From Nitrospira sp. (GTDB taxonomy: Bacteria > Nitrospirota > Nitrospiria > Nitrospirales > Nitrospiraceae), in NCBI GenBank assembly GCA_022226935.1, contig CP092081.1, forward strand, positions 1,164,734 through 1,228,733: a stretch of 64,000 nucleotides of DNA. Reading direction: 5' to 3'. The notes under the pieces were generated by a model. It was not told where the DNA came from and made no database searches. It saw only the letters and a program-made list of their open reading frames with translations. The position numbers and the translations under genes are program-made. Below, one piece after another: positions 18,060 to 27,408 of the stretch. Every line of letters starts with the position of its first letter. The first letter of the stretch is position 1.

Positions 18060-19937
18060 GTGTGCGGAATTGCCGGAACAGTCGGATATGATCCTGCCCT
18101 CTTGAGCGGAATGTTGAACCGCTTGCAGCATCGCGGCCCAGACAACTCGGGGTCGGCCCGAATCCCCGGGGCGCAGTGCGCGCTTGGGCACACGCGCCTA
18201 AGCATCATCGATCTTGACCCGCGCAGTCATCAGCCGTTTGTGTCGCCTTGCGGGCGATATGTCATGGTCTTCAATGGTGAAATTTATAACTTCACGGCAC
18301 TGCGGCAGACGCTGGAGCAAAGCGGCATTCGTTTTCAGACGACCTCGGATACGGAGGTCTTGCTCCACTGGTTTATCGAGCGAGGGATCGCGGGCCTCCC
18401 TGACCTCGATGGCATGTACGCGTTCGGATTTGTCGACATCGTTGCCCGTACGTTACTGCTCGCGCGCGACGCCATCGGGGAGAAGCCGCTCTACTTTAGC
18501 GAGACGCTAGCTAGCGGTAGATCGCAATTTGCCTTTGCCTCTGAAATAAAAGCTCTCCGAGAGCTTCCGCACGTTGATCGATCACTCAACCGCACGGCGC
18601 TCCTCGACTTCATGCGATTTCTGTACACCGCACCGCCGCATACCCTGTATACAGGCATTCAAGAACTTCTACCAGGCCATTGGCTGCAAGTCGACCTGGC
18701 TACCGGCCGGTCGCAACCACCACAGGCATTCTATTCCCTCGAGGCCAGTCTCTCCTACGATGAGACGGCAACTCCGCAGAGTGCCGCCGAGGCTTTTCGC
18801 ATACTGTTCGAGGACAGCGTCGGCTTGCGACTGGTCAGCGATGCGGAGATTGGCATTTTTCTCAGCGCCGGCATCGATTCAAATGCTATCCTGGCCGCCG
18901 CCCAGAGTTCGAGCCGACTGAAGGGCCTCTATACATACACCTTGCAGTATGCCTCCGGGCACGACGAGAGCGCGCTGGCTCGGGAAATCGCCACGACCAA
19001 CAGACTGCCCAATGAAACCATCCTGTTCGACAAGCTTGAATTCCATCCGGCACTGAGGCGCGTGGTCGATATCTTCGATCAGCCATTCGGCAATGCCACA
19101 GCCCTCGTCTCGGACCGTATTGCCCAGCAGGCATCGCACACCTGCAAAGTCTGCCTGGTTGGGGATGGGGGAGACGAGCTGGCCATCGGGTACCCGCGCT
19201 ACAGAGCCATCGATCACTTTCAGACATTGTCGAGCCTACCGCGTCCACTGACGCGCTTGCTTCGCAATCTCGCTCACTGGATTCCAGAAAGGGGGCGCTA
19301 TGCGATTCCCATTCGGCGAGCCAAACAGTTTCTCCACACAGTCGGGCAGCCGCTCGCTGAGAGCTTTCTCGATTGGTCGACTTATCTTGATACGCCCACA
19401 CTCGCGTGGGCGACTGGTACAAAGGAGTGCCGCACCGAATTTTATATGGAACTCATCGCGACCTTCCTGCGGCAGCAACAGGATCCGATCCGCGCAGCTG
19501 CCATCGTCGATCTAAAATCCTTTGTCCCGTACAACCTTCTGCAAAGCGCTGATCGAACCAGCATGGCGCACTCAATTGAGCTGCGGAGCCCATTTCTCTC
19601 GCCCCGCCTGATTCGAGGGATTTCCGGGCTCCCGTCACGCGTCAGGATGAGCCAGCAGACCAAGCCACTTATTACCACCGCCTTTGCCGACCGGTTGCCA
19701 GCGGCCATTCTGAATCAGCCCAAGCATCCGTTCAATCCGCCGATCGGAACCTTACTGCGGGCCAACCTCGATGAACTCGACCGCTATTTGACCGCGCCGT
19801 CTGCCCGCATCGGGGCCCTGCTCGATCCGGCGTTCGTCCGCCGAGAGGTGGCCGATTTTGCAGCACAACGGCGCGACAATTCCACCTTTTTGTGGGGCCT
19901 GGCCACGTTGGAGCATTGGCTTCAGGAGGGGGACTAA
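18060..19937 (+). CDS. asnB: Asparagine synthase-like glutamine amidotransferase
   Basis: 625 residues. GTG start gives MCGIAG, so after Met removal Cys1 is the N-terminal nucleophile of class II amidotransferases. The glutaminase domain (1-200) has QHRGPDNSG, LGHTRLSIIDL and FNGEIYN. The synthetase domain (about 240-600) has the ATP pyrophosphatase loop as FLSAGIDSNAIL, with Ala in place of the first Gly of SGGxDS, and VGDGGDELAIGYPRY. AAAGGAG precedes the start. Family members in exopolysaccharide loci probably amidate uronic-acid or peptide substituents of the glycan rather than make free asparagine; that role is inferred from context. TAATG overlap couples it to the next gene. Confidence 0.88.
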   Translation: MCGIAGTVGYDPALLSGMLNRLQHRGPDNSGSARIPGAQCALGHTRLSIIDLDPRSHQPFVSPCGRYVMVFNGEIYNFTALRQTLEQSGIRFQTTSDTEVLLHWFIERGIAGLPDLDGMYAFGFVDIVARTLLLARDAIGEKPLYFSETLASGRSQFAFASEIKALRELPHVDRSLNRTALLDFMRFLYTAPPHTLYTGIQELLPGHWLQVDLATGRSQPPQAFYSLEASLSYDETATPQSAAEAFRILFEDSVGLRLVSDAEIGIFLSAGIDSNAILAAAQSSSRLKGLYTYTLQYASGHDESALAREIATTNRLPNETILFDKLEFHPALRRVVDIFDQPFGNATALVSDRIAQQASHTCKVCLVGDGGDELAIGYPRYRAIDHFQTLSSLPRPLTRLLRNLAHWIPERGRYAIPIRRAKQFLHTVGQPLAESFLDWSTYLDTPTLAWATGTKECRTEFYMELIATFLRQQQDPIRAAAIVDLKSFVPYNLLQSADRTSMAHSIELRSPFLSPRLIRGISGLPSRVRMSQQTKPLITTAFADRLPAAILNQPKHPFNPPIGTLLRANLDELDRYLTAPSARIGALLDPAFVRREVADFAAQRRDNSTFLWGLATLEHWLQEGD

Positions 19938-22078
19938 TGCGCAAGTTACTTGCCGTCATCGCTGCTAGTTGTGCCGTATGTCTGAATTCTATCGGCCCTG
20001 CGGGAGCGAACACGCTTGCCGTGGAGACGTTCAATCATCCGCCCAATTACGCGCTCAGTACGGACCCCTACGACATCCGCCAATTGACAGATGGCGTTCT
20101 CGCCCCCTTTCCCATCTGGACGAGCAAGCAGGCCGTCGGCTGGGCGGCCCTCACGCCAATCGCCATCCGGCTTCGTGTCCCCAAGGGTGAAGCAAATCAT
20201 CCGATGCAAGCCGGCACGATTCGCGTACATTCCGCGAAAGGTTTAGGTGCAGGAGTAGATATCCCGCGGCACATCGATGTCTATACGCAAGGCCCCGGCG
20301 GCCAATTTCAACTCGTCGGCTCAGCCGACCCGAATTCGGAAGCGCTGGCCGACAAATCTTCGCATTGGCTCGCCATTTCGGTCAGCGCCGCAACGCATAC
20401 GCTTGTGGTCGTCCTTCATGCGGCCGGTGACTATGTGTTTCTCGATGAACTGGAGTGGAGCCCTATCGGAGCCGGAAACATTCCCACAGCCGTGGCACTC
20501 CCTGATGTGAACGCCGTCATCGCGGATAGTACGCGTCGAACTCGTGACGCGCTCACACGAGCCATCGAAGCAGAGATTCGAGATGCCACGATTCCCCTGG
20601 CGGCGAACGCCATGCATACCTGGCTTGAAGATCCTTGGGGAACAATTGATCCTAAAAGCGCACACGGACGGGTCAACGCGGCGCTACCTGCCTTGCACAT
20701 CCAGGGATATGCGGGTGAGCACGAGAGCCTCTGTCTGGGAGTGGTGGCAGGGAAGGACGCGAGCAGTTCAGGACTGCGCCCAACCATAACCGGCATCATG
20801 CCGGATGCGATCCGCCTGTTTGAGGTTCGCCCAGTGCTGGCTGCAAATGGGCAGCGCGTGTACGATCCGCTTGTTCCGCTAGGTATGAACCCGGGTATCG
20901 CATTGCGTCCCGGCGAGCCGATCTATCTCTGGTTAGACTTTAATTTAGCCGCGCTCGGGCCAGGGATGCATCGCTGGACACTTCACTTGGAGGGAGCCGG
21001 CCGAACGATCTCGATCGATGGCACAGCAACGGTCATTGGATACGATGGCGTCCATCTCAAACCGCTCAGCGCGATCAATTGGGCGTACCTGTCAGATCTG
21101 CCGATTCTGCGCCAGCGGGATGCAGCGATCCGCGATCTTGCCGCCCACGGCATCAATACGTTTGTCGTGCACCCAGGCGATATTCCAGGGCTGCCCCTCG
21201 ATGGCCGATGGGATGCAGTGCAAGAAGCTCGACTTGCGCACACCATAGCCCTGGCCAAACAGGGCGGCACGCTGCTGCTGTATCTCGGTTGGGCGGCCAA
21301 CAAAAATCCGCTCGGATTTTCACTGCCTCATCAAACCATTGGTCCAGCTGCCAGTCATCGATTGCTGGCATGGGTTGAAACTCTCGATGCGTATCTGACG
21401 GCGCAGGGACTCTCCCGCGAGCAATGGGCTTTGTACCCGGTCGATGAGCCTAACCTGCCCGGCCTGCGTCTGCTCCACGCTCTTGCTGACGCGGTCAAAC
21501 GCCAGCACCCGACAATCCAAATCTATGCCAATCTGAGCGCGTTTGCAGACCCAGCGGTTCGCACCTCTGACCTGGAAGACATGCGCCCGCTTGTCGACTA
21601 TTGGCAACCGAGCCTGGCCGTAGTGCGTGGCCCGCTAGGTTCGTGGTTTGCCACGCTCCACCGCGACTGGTGGCTGTACAGCAACCCGAAATCTCCAGCG
21701 AAACTCGCGTCACCGCTACATGATTTCCGCTTGCTTGCATGGTGGGCGTGGCACTACGGAGCCAGAGGCATTGGGTTTTGGTCCTACAGCGATACCAATG
21801 GGAGTTCGGCATGGGACGATCTCGATAGCCGCCGGCCAGATTGGGCAGTGGTTTATGAATCTCCCGATGGGATTGTGAGCAGCCGGCGGTGGGAGGCCTT
21901 TCGCGAAGGCCTGGAAGACTATGTCCTCCTGTGCACCCGGCGCACCGCCAAGGAACGCATTCAACACATCAGGAAATCAAATTTCGATCAGTGGAATACT
22001 GCCGATGTCGAATCGGTTCGCCAGGCGCTTCTGCATGATCCGTTGCTCTCTCCATCTACACAAGCAGTGGCACCATGA
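19937..22078 (+). CDS. Secreted GH123/DUF4091-like glycosidase
   Basis: 713 residues. A signal peptide (MRKLLAVIAASCAVC, cleavage near AGA-NT) indicates export. Residues 30-200 are beta-rich, probably carbohydrate-binding. Residues 370-690 resemble the DUF4091/GH123 catalytic domain, with DLAAHGINTFVVHPGDI, the acid-rich ALYPVDEPNLPGL, a WQPSLAVVRG strand and the closing RRWEAFREGLEDYVLLCTRR that marks DUF4091. GH123 enzymes cleave N-acetylgalactosaminides by substrate-assisted catalysis; whether this one does is not known. The start is ATG 19937, overlapping the asnB stop; its stop overlaps the heparinase gene. Probably a periplasmic or surface glycan-trimming enzyme. Confidence 0.75.
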   Translation: MRKLLAVIAASCAVCLNSIGPAGANTLAVETFNHPPNYALSTDPYDIRQLTDGVLAPFPIWTSKQAVGWAALTPIAIRLRVPKGEANHPMQAGTIRVHSAKGLGAGVDIPRHIDVYTQGPGGQFQLVGSADPNSEALADKSSHWLAISVSAATHTLVVVLHAAGDYVFLDELEWSPIGAGNIPTAVALPDVNAVIADSTRRTRDALTRAIEAEIRDATIPLAANAMHTWLEDPWGTIDPKSAHGRVNAALPALHIQGYAGEHESLCLGVVAGKDASSSGLRPTITGIMPDAIRLFEVRPVLAANGQRVYDPLVPLGMNPGIALRPGEPIYLWLDFNLAALGPGMHRWTLHLEGAGRTISIDGTATVIGYDGVHLKPLSAINWAYLSDLPILRQRDAAIRDLAAHGINTFVVHPGDIPGLPLDGRWDAVQEARLAHTIALAKQGGTLLLYLGWAANKNPLGFSLPHQTIGPAASHRLLAWVETLDAYLTAQGLSREQWALYPVDEPNLPGLRLLHALADAVKRQHPTIQIYANLSAFADPAVRTSDLEDMRPLVDYWQPSLAVVRGPLGSWFATLHRDWWLYSNPKSPAKLASPLHDFRLLAWWAWHYGARGIGFWSYSDTNGSSAWDDLDSRRPDWAVVYESPDGIVSSRRWEAFREGLEDYVLLCTRRTAKERIQHIRKSNFDQWNTADVESVRQALLHDPLLSPSTQAVAP

Positions 22079-23808
22079 ATGGCGCTTCTTTTCAGCGTTA
22101 TATCCGTACTCTCCGTCACCTCCGCGTCAGCCAATGGTGGCATCAGCTCCTGCACCGCCTACCGACGTGGCAACCAACGCTCCCTCTCTCAAAGAAGATT
22201 TCACTCAGGCCTGGTACGCTGCCCCTTCATCGTATAGCCATACCCCCATCTATCCATACGGACGCCGCATTCACCTTCCTGCATCTTGAAAAAGTCTTCG
22301 ACCTAGGCCGCATTGATTGGACTAATACCGATATGCCGAAGCTCTGGCGATACAACCTGCACTATTTCGATTATCTCCAAGACTCTCGGCGCTCAATCGA
22401 AAACAAGGCTTACCTGGTCACTGATTGGATCGAGCACAATCCGCAGGGTACCGTGGATGCCTGGGAACCCTACACTGCCTCTCTCAGAATCGTGAATTGG
22501 GTGAAATTTTTTTTGTCGCTGTCGCCCACTTCTCTTTGCCTAAATTCTTTGCAGGAAGGTAGTCCAAAGGGTGAGTGGCATGTAGGGCAGAAAATCGAAT
22601 GGCTCAAGAGTCTTTACTCCCAAGCGCTGTGGCTCGAACAGAATATTGAATATCACATTCTGGCCAATCACTATTTGAAGAATGGCGTCGCACTGTTTTT
22701 CGCCGGGGCGTATTTCCAGGGAGTGGATGCGGACCGATGGCTCAAGAAAGGTGTCCAGATCCTGCGCGAGGAATTGGACGAGCAGTTCCTCGCAGACCAC
22801 GGGCACTTCGAACGAAGCCCCATGTACCATTCTATTTGCGTGACGGACTATCTCGATGTGTTGAATCTCGCCCGACAGTCACACTGCGTGCTGTCCCCGG
22901 AGGATCAGACCAAATTCGTCCAGCAGATTACGACAAGCCTCAATTTTCTGAGCGACATTTGTTTGCCCGACAATGAGATTCCTCTTTTTAACGATTCGGC
23001 CTTTGGAATTGCCCCCCCCCCCAGTCAAATATTCGACTACGCACACAAGGTGATCGGGTATGAGCCCCCCGTAAGACCATCAAGTCTGACGACTCACAGC
23101 CACGCAGCAAGCGGCTACTTTGTCTGCCGCAACGGTGATGATGCCATCATTATCGACTGCGGGTCCATTGGCCCTGACTATCAACCGGGCCATGCCCACT
23201 GTGATACCCTCAGTTTTGAATTGGCTATTGAGGGACGGCGAGTCGTTGTTGACAGCGGAGTGCATGATTATGAGCCAAGCCCTGAACGAGCCTATGCCAG
23301 AAGCACCAAGGCCCACAATACAGTGGCAGTTGACGGAGAAGAACAATCAGAAATCTGGGGGGTCTTTCGCGTGGCACGGAGAGCCAGACCGCTTGAAGCC
23401 CGGCTCGAGCGACGGCCGGATGGATCAGTTTGGTTCACCGGCGCTCACGATGGTTACAGAAGTCTCCGTGGGAGACCGATCCATAGGCGAAGCATCGCAT
23501 ATGATGGGAAAGCAACCTGGAAAATTGAGGACCGCCTCGAAGGAAACGGAGGCCACCGGATGGAAAGCTATTTGCACATCCACCCGGACTATCGTATTGA
23601 GAAGAATGGGGCCTCTTTTCACATCACCGAAACGAGCGGGAAGACCATCGCGCTGATAGAGGCCCTTGAGGCTAACGAAGTGAGGATGGAAAGGGGATGG
23701 TATTTCCCGGAATTCGGCAGGCGATATGAAAACGATGTGATGATCTTCATCGGCTCCGGGACCATGCCTCTGACTCTCAGCTATCAAATCAGAAAACGAC
23801 CGACTTAG
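22075..23808 (+). CDS. Heparinase II/III family protein with long homopolymer tracts
   Basis: 577 residues. The N-terminal alpha-toroid has the signature of exopolysaccharide-locus family members (LWRYNLHYFDYLQD, HNPQGTVDAWEPYTASLRI, EYHILANHYLKNG). The C-terminal beta domain carries the lyase-type GHAHCDTLSFEL and VDSGVHDYEPS. No signal peptide is evident. The frame contains eight T at 22507-22514 and eleven C at 23012-23022, the latter encoding part of a Pro run; slippage at either would truncate the protein. It overlaps the preceding gene by ATGA. It is distinct from the minus-strand heparinase-like gene at 3.8-5.7 kb. Confidence 0.87.
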   Translation: MNGASFQRYIRTLRHLRVSQWWHQLLHRLPTWQPTLPLSKKISLRPGTLPLHRIAIPPSIHTDAAFTFLHLEKVFDLGRIDWTNTDMPKLWRYNLHYFDYLQDSRRSIENKAYLVTDWIEHNPQGTVDAWEPYTASLRIVNWVKFFLSLSPTSLCLNSLQEGSPKGEWHVGQKIEWLKSLYSQALWLEQNIEYHILANHYLKNGVALFFAGAYFQGVDADRWLKKGVQILREELDEQFLADHGHFERSPMYHSICVTDYLDVLNLARQSHCVLSPEDQTKFVQQITTSLNFLSDICLPDNEIPLFNDSAFGIAPPPSQIFDYAHKVIGYEPPVRPSSLTTHSHAASGYFVCRNGDDAIIIDCGSIGPDYQPGHAHCDTLSFELAIEGRRVVVDSGVHDYEPSPERAYARSTKAHNTVAVDGEEQSEIWGVFRVARRARPLEARLERRPDGSVWFTGAHDGYRSLRGRPIHRRSIAYDGKATWKIEDRLEGNGGHRMESYLHIHPDYRIEKNGASFHITETSGKTIALIEALEANEVRMERGWYFPEFGRRYENDVMIFIGSGTMPLTLSYQIRKRPT

Positions 23809-23832
23809 AGTTGCTAGACCATTAAGGACACA

Positions 23833-25056
23833 ATGCGTATTCTCTTTCTCTCCCACTACTTTCCCCCGGAAGTGAACGCTCCAGCCTCCCGAACCTACGA
23901 GCACTGCAGGCAATGGGTGAAAGATGGGCACAAGGTTACTGTTGTTACCTGTGTGCCAAATCACCCGCAGGGCACGGTCTATGAAGGCTATCGCAACAAA
24001 CTCATTCAGTGGGAAAACCAAGATGGAATAAGCGTGGTGCGCCTCTGGACCTATGTAACAGCCAACGAAGGGTTCTTGAAACGAACAGTAAATTACATTT
24101 CATTTATGTTCGCGGCAATTTTGTCTGTTCCCTTTCTCCCCGGCTACGATATCACGATCTCAACCTCTCCCCAATTCTTTAATGGGCTGGCGGGATATGT
24201 AGTAAGCCGCCTCAAGCGTACCCCTTGGATTCTTGAAATTCGAGATCTCTGGCCAGACTCTATCGTAGCCGTCGGTGCTATAACCAACCGCACCATTATC
24301 GGGCTGCTGGAAGCATTGGAATTGTTTGCTTATCGTAGAGCAGATCATATCGTTGTGGTGACTGACTCCTTCAAGACAACTATACAGGCCAAAGGAATCG
24401 GTAAGCAGAAGATCACGGTCATCAAGAACGGAGTGGATTCTTCTCTCTATAGTAGACCTACGGTCGATCCAGCATCTCTGGCGGCACAGATCGGGGTCGA
24501 AGGGAAATTTGTGGCCTCCTACATGGGCACCCACGGTATGGCTCACCATCTCGAAACTGTACTGGAAGCAGCGTTTGCACTTCGAGAGTGGCGGGATATT
24601 GTATTCCTTCTTGTCGGTTCCGGCGCTGAGCGCGAGCGGCTTTTATCCATGAAAGACAGTATGAATCTGTCGAATGTCGTCATGCTCGATCAGCAGCCGA
24701 AGACCGCCATGCCGCATTTCTGGTCACTCTCCAGTGTAAGCCTTATCCTCCTGAGGAAGAGTGAGTTGTTCAAGACAGTCATTCCATCGAAGATTTTTGA
24801 GAGTATGGCAATGGAGCGGCCGATTATTCTCGGAGTTGAAGGGGAGAGCAGGGAACTGTTGAGGTGCGCAGAAGCGGGAGTATCTATTGAGCCTGAAAAT
24901 GCAAAAGAGCTTGCCGATCAGGTCTTGAACCTGTATCAGAATCCTAGGCGCTGCCAGGAACTCGGATCGAACGGGAGGAAATATGTTCTAGAGAATTTTG
25001 ATCGCCTAATCCTAGCGAAACGATTTGCAGATCTTATGCAGATTGTCTGCAAATAG
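23833..25056 (+). CDS. Glycosyltransferase family 4, WbuB-like
   Basis: 407 residues. N-terminal MRILFLSHYFPPEVNAPASR and VPNHPQGTVYEGY are typical of the WbuB group, whose best-known member transfers L-fucosamine in O-antigen synthesis. A central ILEIRDLWPDSIVAVGA and C-terminal SKIFESMAMERPIILGV with an E at the EX7E positions complete the GT-B fold. It should act at the cytoplasmic membrane face on lipid-linked glycan. A perfect 9-bp inverted repeat (ATTTGCAGA/TCTGCAAAT, 25023-25054) lies in its last codons. Sugar specificity is not certain. Confidence 0.9.
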   Translation: MRILFLSHYFPPEVNAPASRTYEHCRQWVKDGHKVTVVTCVPNHPQGTVYEGYRNKLIQWENQDGISVVRLWTYVTANEGFLKRTVNYISFMFAAILSVPFLPGYDITISTSPQFFNGLAGYVVSRLKRTPWILEIRDLWPDSIVAVGAITNRTIIGLLEALELFAYRRADHIVVVTDSFKTTIQAKGIGKQKITVIKNGVDSSLYSRPTVDPASLAAQIGVEGKFVASYMGTHGMAHHLETVLEAAFALREWRDIVFLLVGSGAERERLLSMKDSMNLSNVVMLDQQPKTAMPHFWSLSSVSLILLRKSELFKTVIPSKIFESMAMERPIILGVEGESRELLRCAEAGVSIEPENAKELADQVLNLYQNPRRCQELGSNGRKYVLENFDRLILAKRFADLMQIVCK

Positions 25057-25332
25057 GGTAGGTCTGTCAGAGTTTTACCCTAGTACTATCATCATTCCAG
25101 TAGCATACTCTAAGGTCATGTATGCTGCCAACCCGTGACTATAGAACCCACCCTTACTAGTCCCTAGCCCGCGCGTTCCGCTGCGGCATTTTCCTACCCC
25201 ACCTGGTGAGAAGCTACGGCTCTCAAATTGGTAAAGTCATCATCCGATCCAGCCGATTCAGAACTGTTGAGAATATCCTGAATCAGATTACTTCACTCTG
25301 GCAAATGCATTCTCATTGGAGGGATTGGCTAC

Positions 25333-26232
25333 ATGAAACTGATAGAGGGAGGATTACTTTCAACTGCACTTGCGATCTTGATTCTATTTCATACGTCGGT
25401 CGGCCGGAGTGAATCTATTACAGCCCGACATCCCTTTATAGTATTCGATGCTACGGGATACTCCAATAAACCGGATCTATCGGAGCATGGAATTCGCTCA
25501 ATCGGCCTGGCTTATACGGCAGAGTTTGGTGCGGACTGGTTTAGGCACTCAGACAAACTTCCAGATCCCCAGGCAGTACGTAGTATCGCTGCGCGAAAGG
25601 CACAAGAAAAGACCGGTCTGGTTGTTCTGGATATAGAACACTGGCCACTCAATGGTCCAGTCGAACAAGTAGGAGCCAGCTTAACAAAATATATGACCGT
25701 CCTTAAGTGGTTTCGAGACGCTGCTCCTGGCGTAGCCCTTGGCTATTACGGCACACCACCGATTCGTGACTATGGCCGGGCGATTCTTGATACCAGCAGT
25801 CCAGGTCGCCAGGCATGGATGGAAGAAAATGATCAAATCCGCTCTCTCTCGAATGCCGTGGATGTCCTCTTCCCGTCTCTTTACACCTTTTCTTCGGATC
25901 GGGTGGGATGGAAGAAATATGCTATTGCTCAGATAGACGAAGCGCGCCGATCAGCCGGAGGGAAACCTGTTTACGTTTTCTTATGGCCCCAATATCATCC
26001 TGCCAACCTCTCGCTCGGTGAAAAGTATCTTGCGGCTGATCACTGGCTTCTTGAGCTGGAAACTGCCAGAGCATACGCGGACGGTGTCGTAATCTGGGGC
26101 GGATGGGATTTAAGAAATAATGTTCCGCTACCGTGGGACGACAACGCTCCGTGGTGGAGGGTCACCAAGGAGTTCCTGACAACCTCCGATCGGACGCCTC
26201 CTGCGTCTCCCACCATAATCGCGGTATTTTGA
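25333..26232 (+). CDS. Secreted TIM-barrel-like protein (hyaluronidase/glycosidase-like)
   Basis: 299 residues with an N-terminal signal sequence (hydrophobic stretch to about residue 25). GGAGGG lies about ten bases before the ATG. The body alternates beta and alpha as in a TIM barrel and has an acidic pair in VVLDIEHWPL (about residues 98-107), the position of the catalytic acids in hyaluronidase-like (GH56) folds. It also has ALGYYGTPPIRDYG, DVLFPSLYTFSSD and VVIWGGWD strand ends. I do not recognise a named bacterial family. Lying in a polysaccharide locus it may be a periplasmic glycan hydrolase, but this is inference from fold-like motifs. Confidence 0.6.
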   Translation: MKLIEGGLLSTALAILILFHTSVGRSESITARHPFIVFDATGYSNKPDLSEHGIRSIGLAYTAEFGADWFRHSDKLPDPQAVRSIAARKAQEKTGLVVLDIEHWPLNGPVEQVGASLTKYMTVLKWFRDAAPGVALGYYGTPPIRDYGRAILDTSSPGRQAWMEENDQIRSLSNAVDVLFPSLYTFSSDRVGWKKYAIAQIDEARRSAGGKPVYVFLWPQYHPANLSLGEKYLAADHWLLELETARAYADGVVIWGGWDLRNNVPLPWDDNAPWWRVTKEFLTTSDRTPPASPTIIAVF

Positions 26233-26579
26233 GGTCGAGATCACATCTGTGGTGGCTACGGCACGCTCTTCGGCAACAAAATCTCAACTTCAGTCCGCAC
26301 TCGAAGTAGGCCCGTATGGCCAGGGCCATAACGACCTACCAGGAGACATGCGGCAACCATTTGTACCTTTTTGGCACAACTCACGCGAATTCTCGTCTCA
26401 TCATGAATCAATTAATAGTGTTTTAGACGACTCGCGGAATTACGTATCACTTTTTTCGCGAAAATTTTAAAAAAACCTTGCTTGATTTCTTGCATTTAAG
26501 TAATCTCCCAAACTAATACTGTCCAAACCATTGCAATGAATTTTAAAGGTGCCTTCCTCGCGTCAGCAAAGGAGATACG
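26233..26579. other. A+T-rich gene-free region, probable promoter of the VPLPA-CTERM gene
   Basis: 347 bp with no believable gene. The last 130 bp are strikingly A+T-rich (runs at 26460-26475) and probably carry the promoter of the downstream gene. TTGC at 26478-26481 and TTGCA at 26490-26494 sit 12 bp apart, the spacing of sigma-54 -24/-12 elements, but the -24 half lacks the required GG. A weak TTGCTT/TAATCT sigma-70-like pair with 17-bp spacing overlaps it. No site can be fixed. Confidence 0.4.
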
Positions 26580-27263
26580 ATGACCACTGTGAAAAAGAGA
26601 ATTGGAACACGTGCCATTCGAATAGTGTTTATTTCATCATGTGTGCTTGCCATGGCTGTGCCGAGCAACGCAGCGAACGTATCGTTCAATTTCACTGGCT
26701 CAGTCTCTGATGTCCAAGGGGGAGTCTTTACCTCCGGCGGTTCTGGCCTTAATGGATTCGGCTCATCCCTTCCCATGTCGGGGAGCTTTAAGTTTAACTC
26801 TGCTACGCCGGACGTCTTACCTGGCGATGGGAGTTGGGGCCTATACCCGAACCCTATTCAGAGCATGAGCGTCAAAGTAGGAAATTACACGGCGACGTTT
26901 TCACCTGGCTCCAGCGTCATGCAGGTAATCAAAAACCCTGGGCTCGGTGACACTTTTAAAGTGACGCTGAATAATTTCTCCGGCAGCACAGTGAATGGGT
27001 TGACGCCGACAACATTCGAAATGGAATTGGTTAACCCGAACGGTAACGTATTCACAAATGATCATCTACCAACTACTCCTCCGAGTCTCTCCTCATTCGC
27101 GTCGAATCAATGGCGCTTGGTATTTAGCGGCGTGGGGAACAGGGTGCAGGGAGCGTTGACGTCTCTAGTTCCATTACCTGCGGCCGTGTGGTTGTTCGGA
27201 GCCGGGCTGATTGCGTTGGTTGGATTAGGTTCCCGAGGCTTGACCTCTCGAAAAGAATCGTAA
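26580..27263 (+). CDS. VPLPA-CTERM sorting-domain protein
   Basis: 227 residues, an exported protein processed by an exosortase. The N-terminus has a signal peptide (charged start, VFISSCVLAMAVPSNA with cleavage after NA). The mature part is Ser/Gly/Asn-rich, beta-prone and low in Cys. The C-terminus is a textbook sorting tail: VPLPAAVWLFGAGLIALVGL, one membrane helix, then basic residues (RGLTSRKES). VPLPA is the variant recognised by exosortase D, encoded directly downstream. GGAGATACG precedes the ATG. A terminator hairpin follows, so it is likely a separate, possibly highly expressed transcript. It is the only such substrate I see in the window. Confidence 0.9.
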   Translation: MTTVKKRIGTRAIRIVFISSCVLAMAVPSNAANVSFNFTGSVSDVQGGVFTSGGSGLNGFGSSLPMSGSFKFNSATPDVLPGDGSWGLYPNPIQSMSVKVGNYTATFSPGSSVMQVIKNPGLGDTFKVTLNNFSGSTVNGLTPTTFEMELVNPNGNVFTNDHLPTTPPSLSSFASNQWRLVFSGVGNRVQGALTSLVPLPAAVWLFGAGLIALVGLGSRGLTSRKES

Positions 27264-27356
27264 GTTTCGTGAGAATCAGTTCTTCCGCCTTGACGTATTG
27301 CGATAACGTTACCCTCGTCGACACTCTCAGGACCCACGTAACTCGACGGCATGTAT

Positions 27357-27390
27357 CCTCTCCTCCACCCGGAGGAGAGGACTAGTTTTC
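27357..27390 (+). terminator. Intrinsic terminator after the VPLPA-CTERM gene
   Basis: A perfect 10-bp stem, CCTCTCCTCC (27357-27366) and GGAGGAGAGG (27371-27380), closes a four-base loop and is followed by ACTAGTTTTC. It lies between the VPLPA-CTERM gene and the exosortase gene. The T run is short, so termination may be partial. Confidence 0.7.
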
Positions 27391-27408
27391 AATCAAGGTG
27401 TATCTATC

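Noticed and set aside
25023-25082. Inverted repeats ATTTGCAGA/TCTGCAAAT and TAGGGTA/TACCCTA at the end of the WbuB-like gene as terminators
   Set aside because: Loops of about 14 bases and no T tract; stem too weak for a terminator call.
26478-26494. TTGC...TTGCA pair with 12-bp spacing before the VPLPA-CTERM gene, sigma-54-like
   Set aside because: The -24 element lacks GG and most consensus bases; only the spacing and the -12 half fit.
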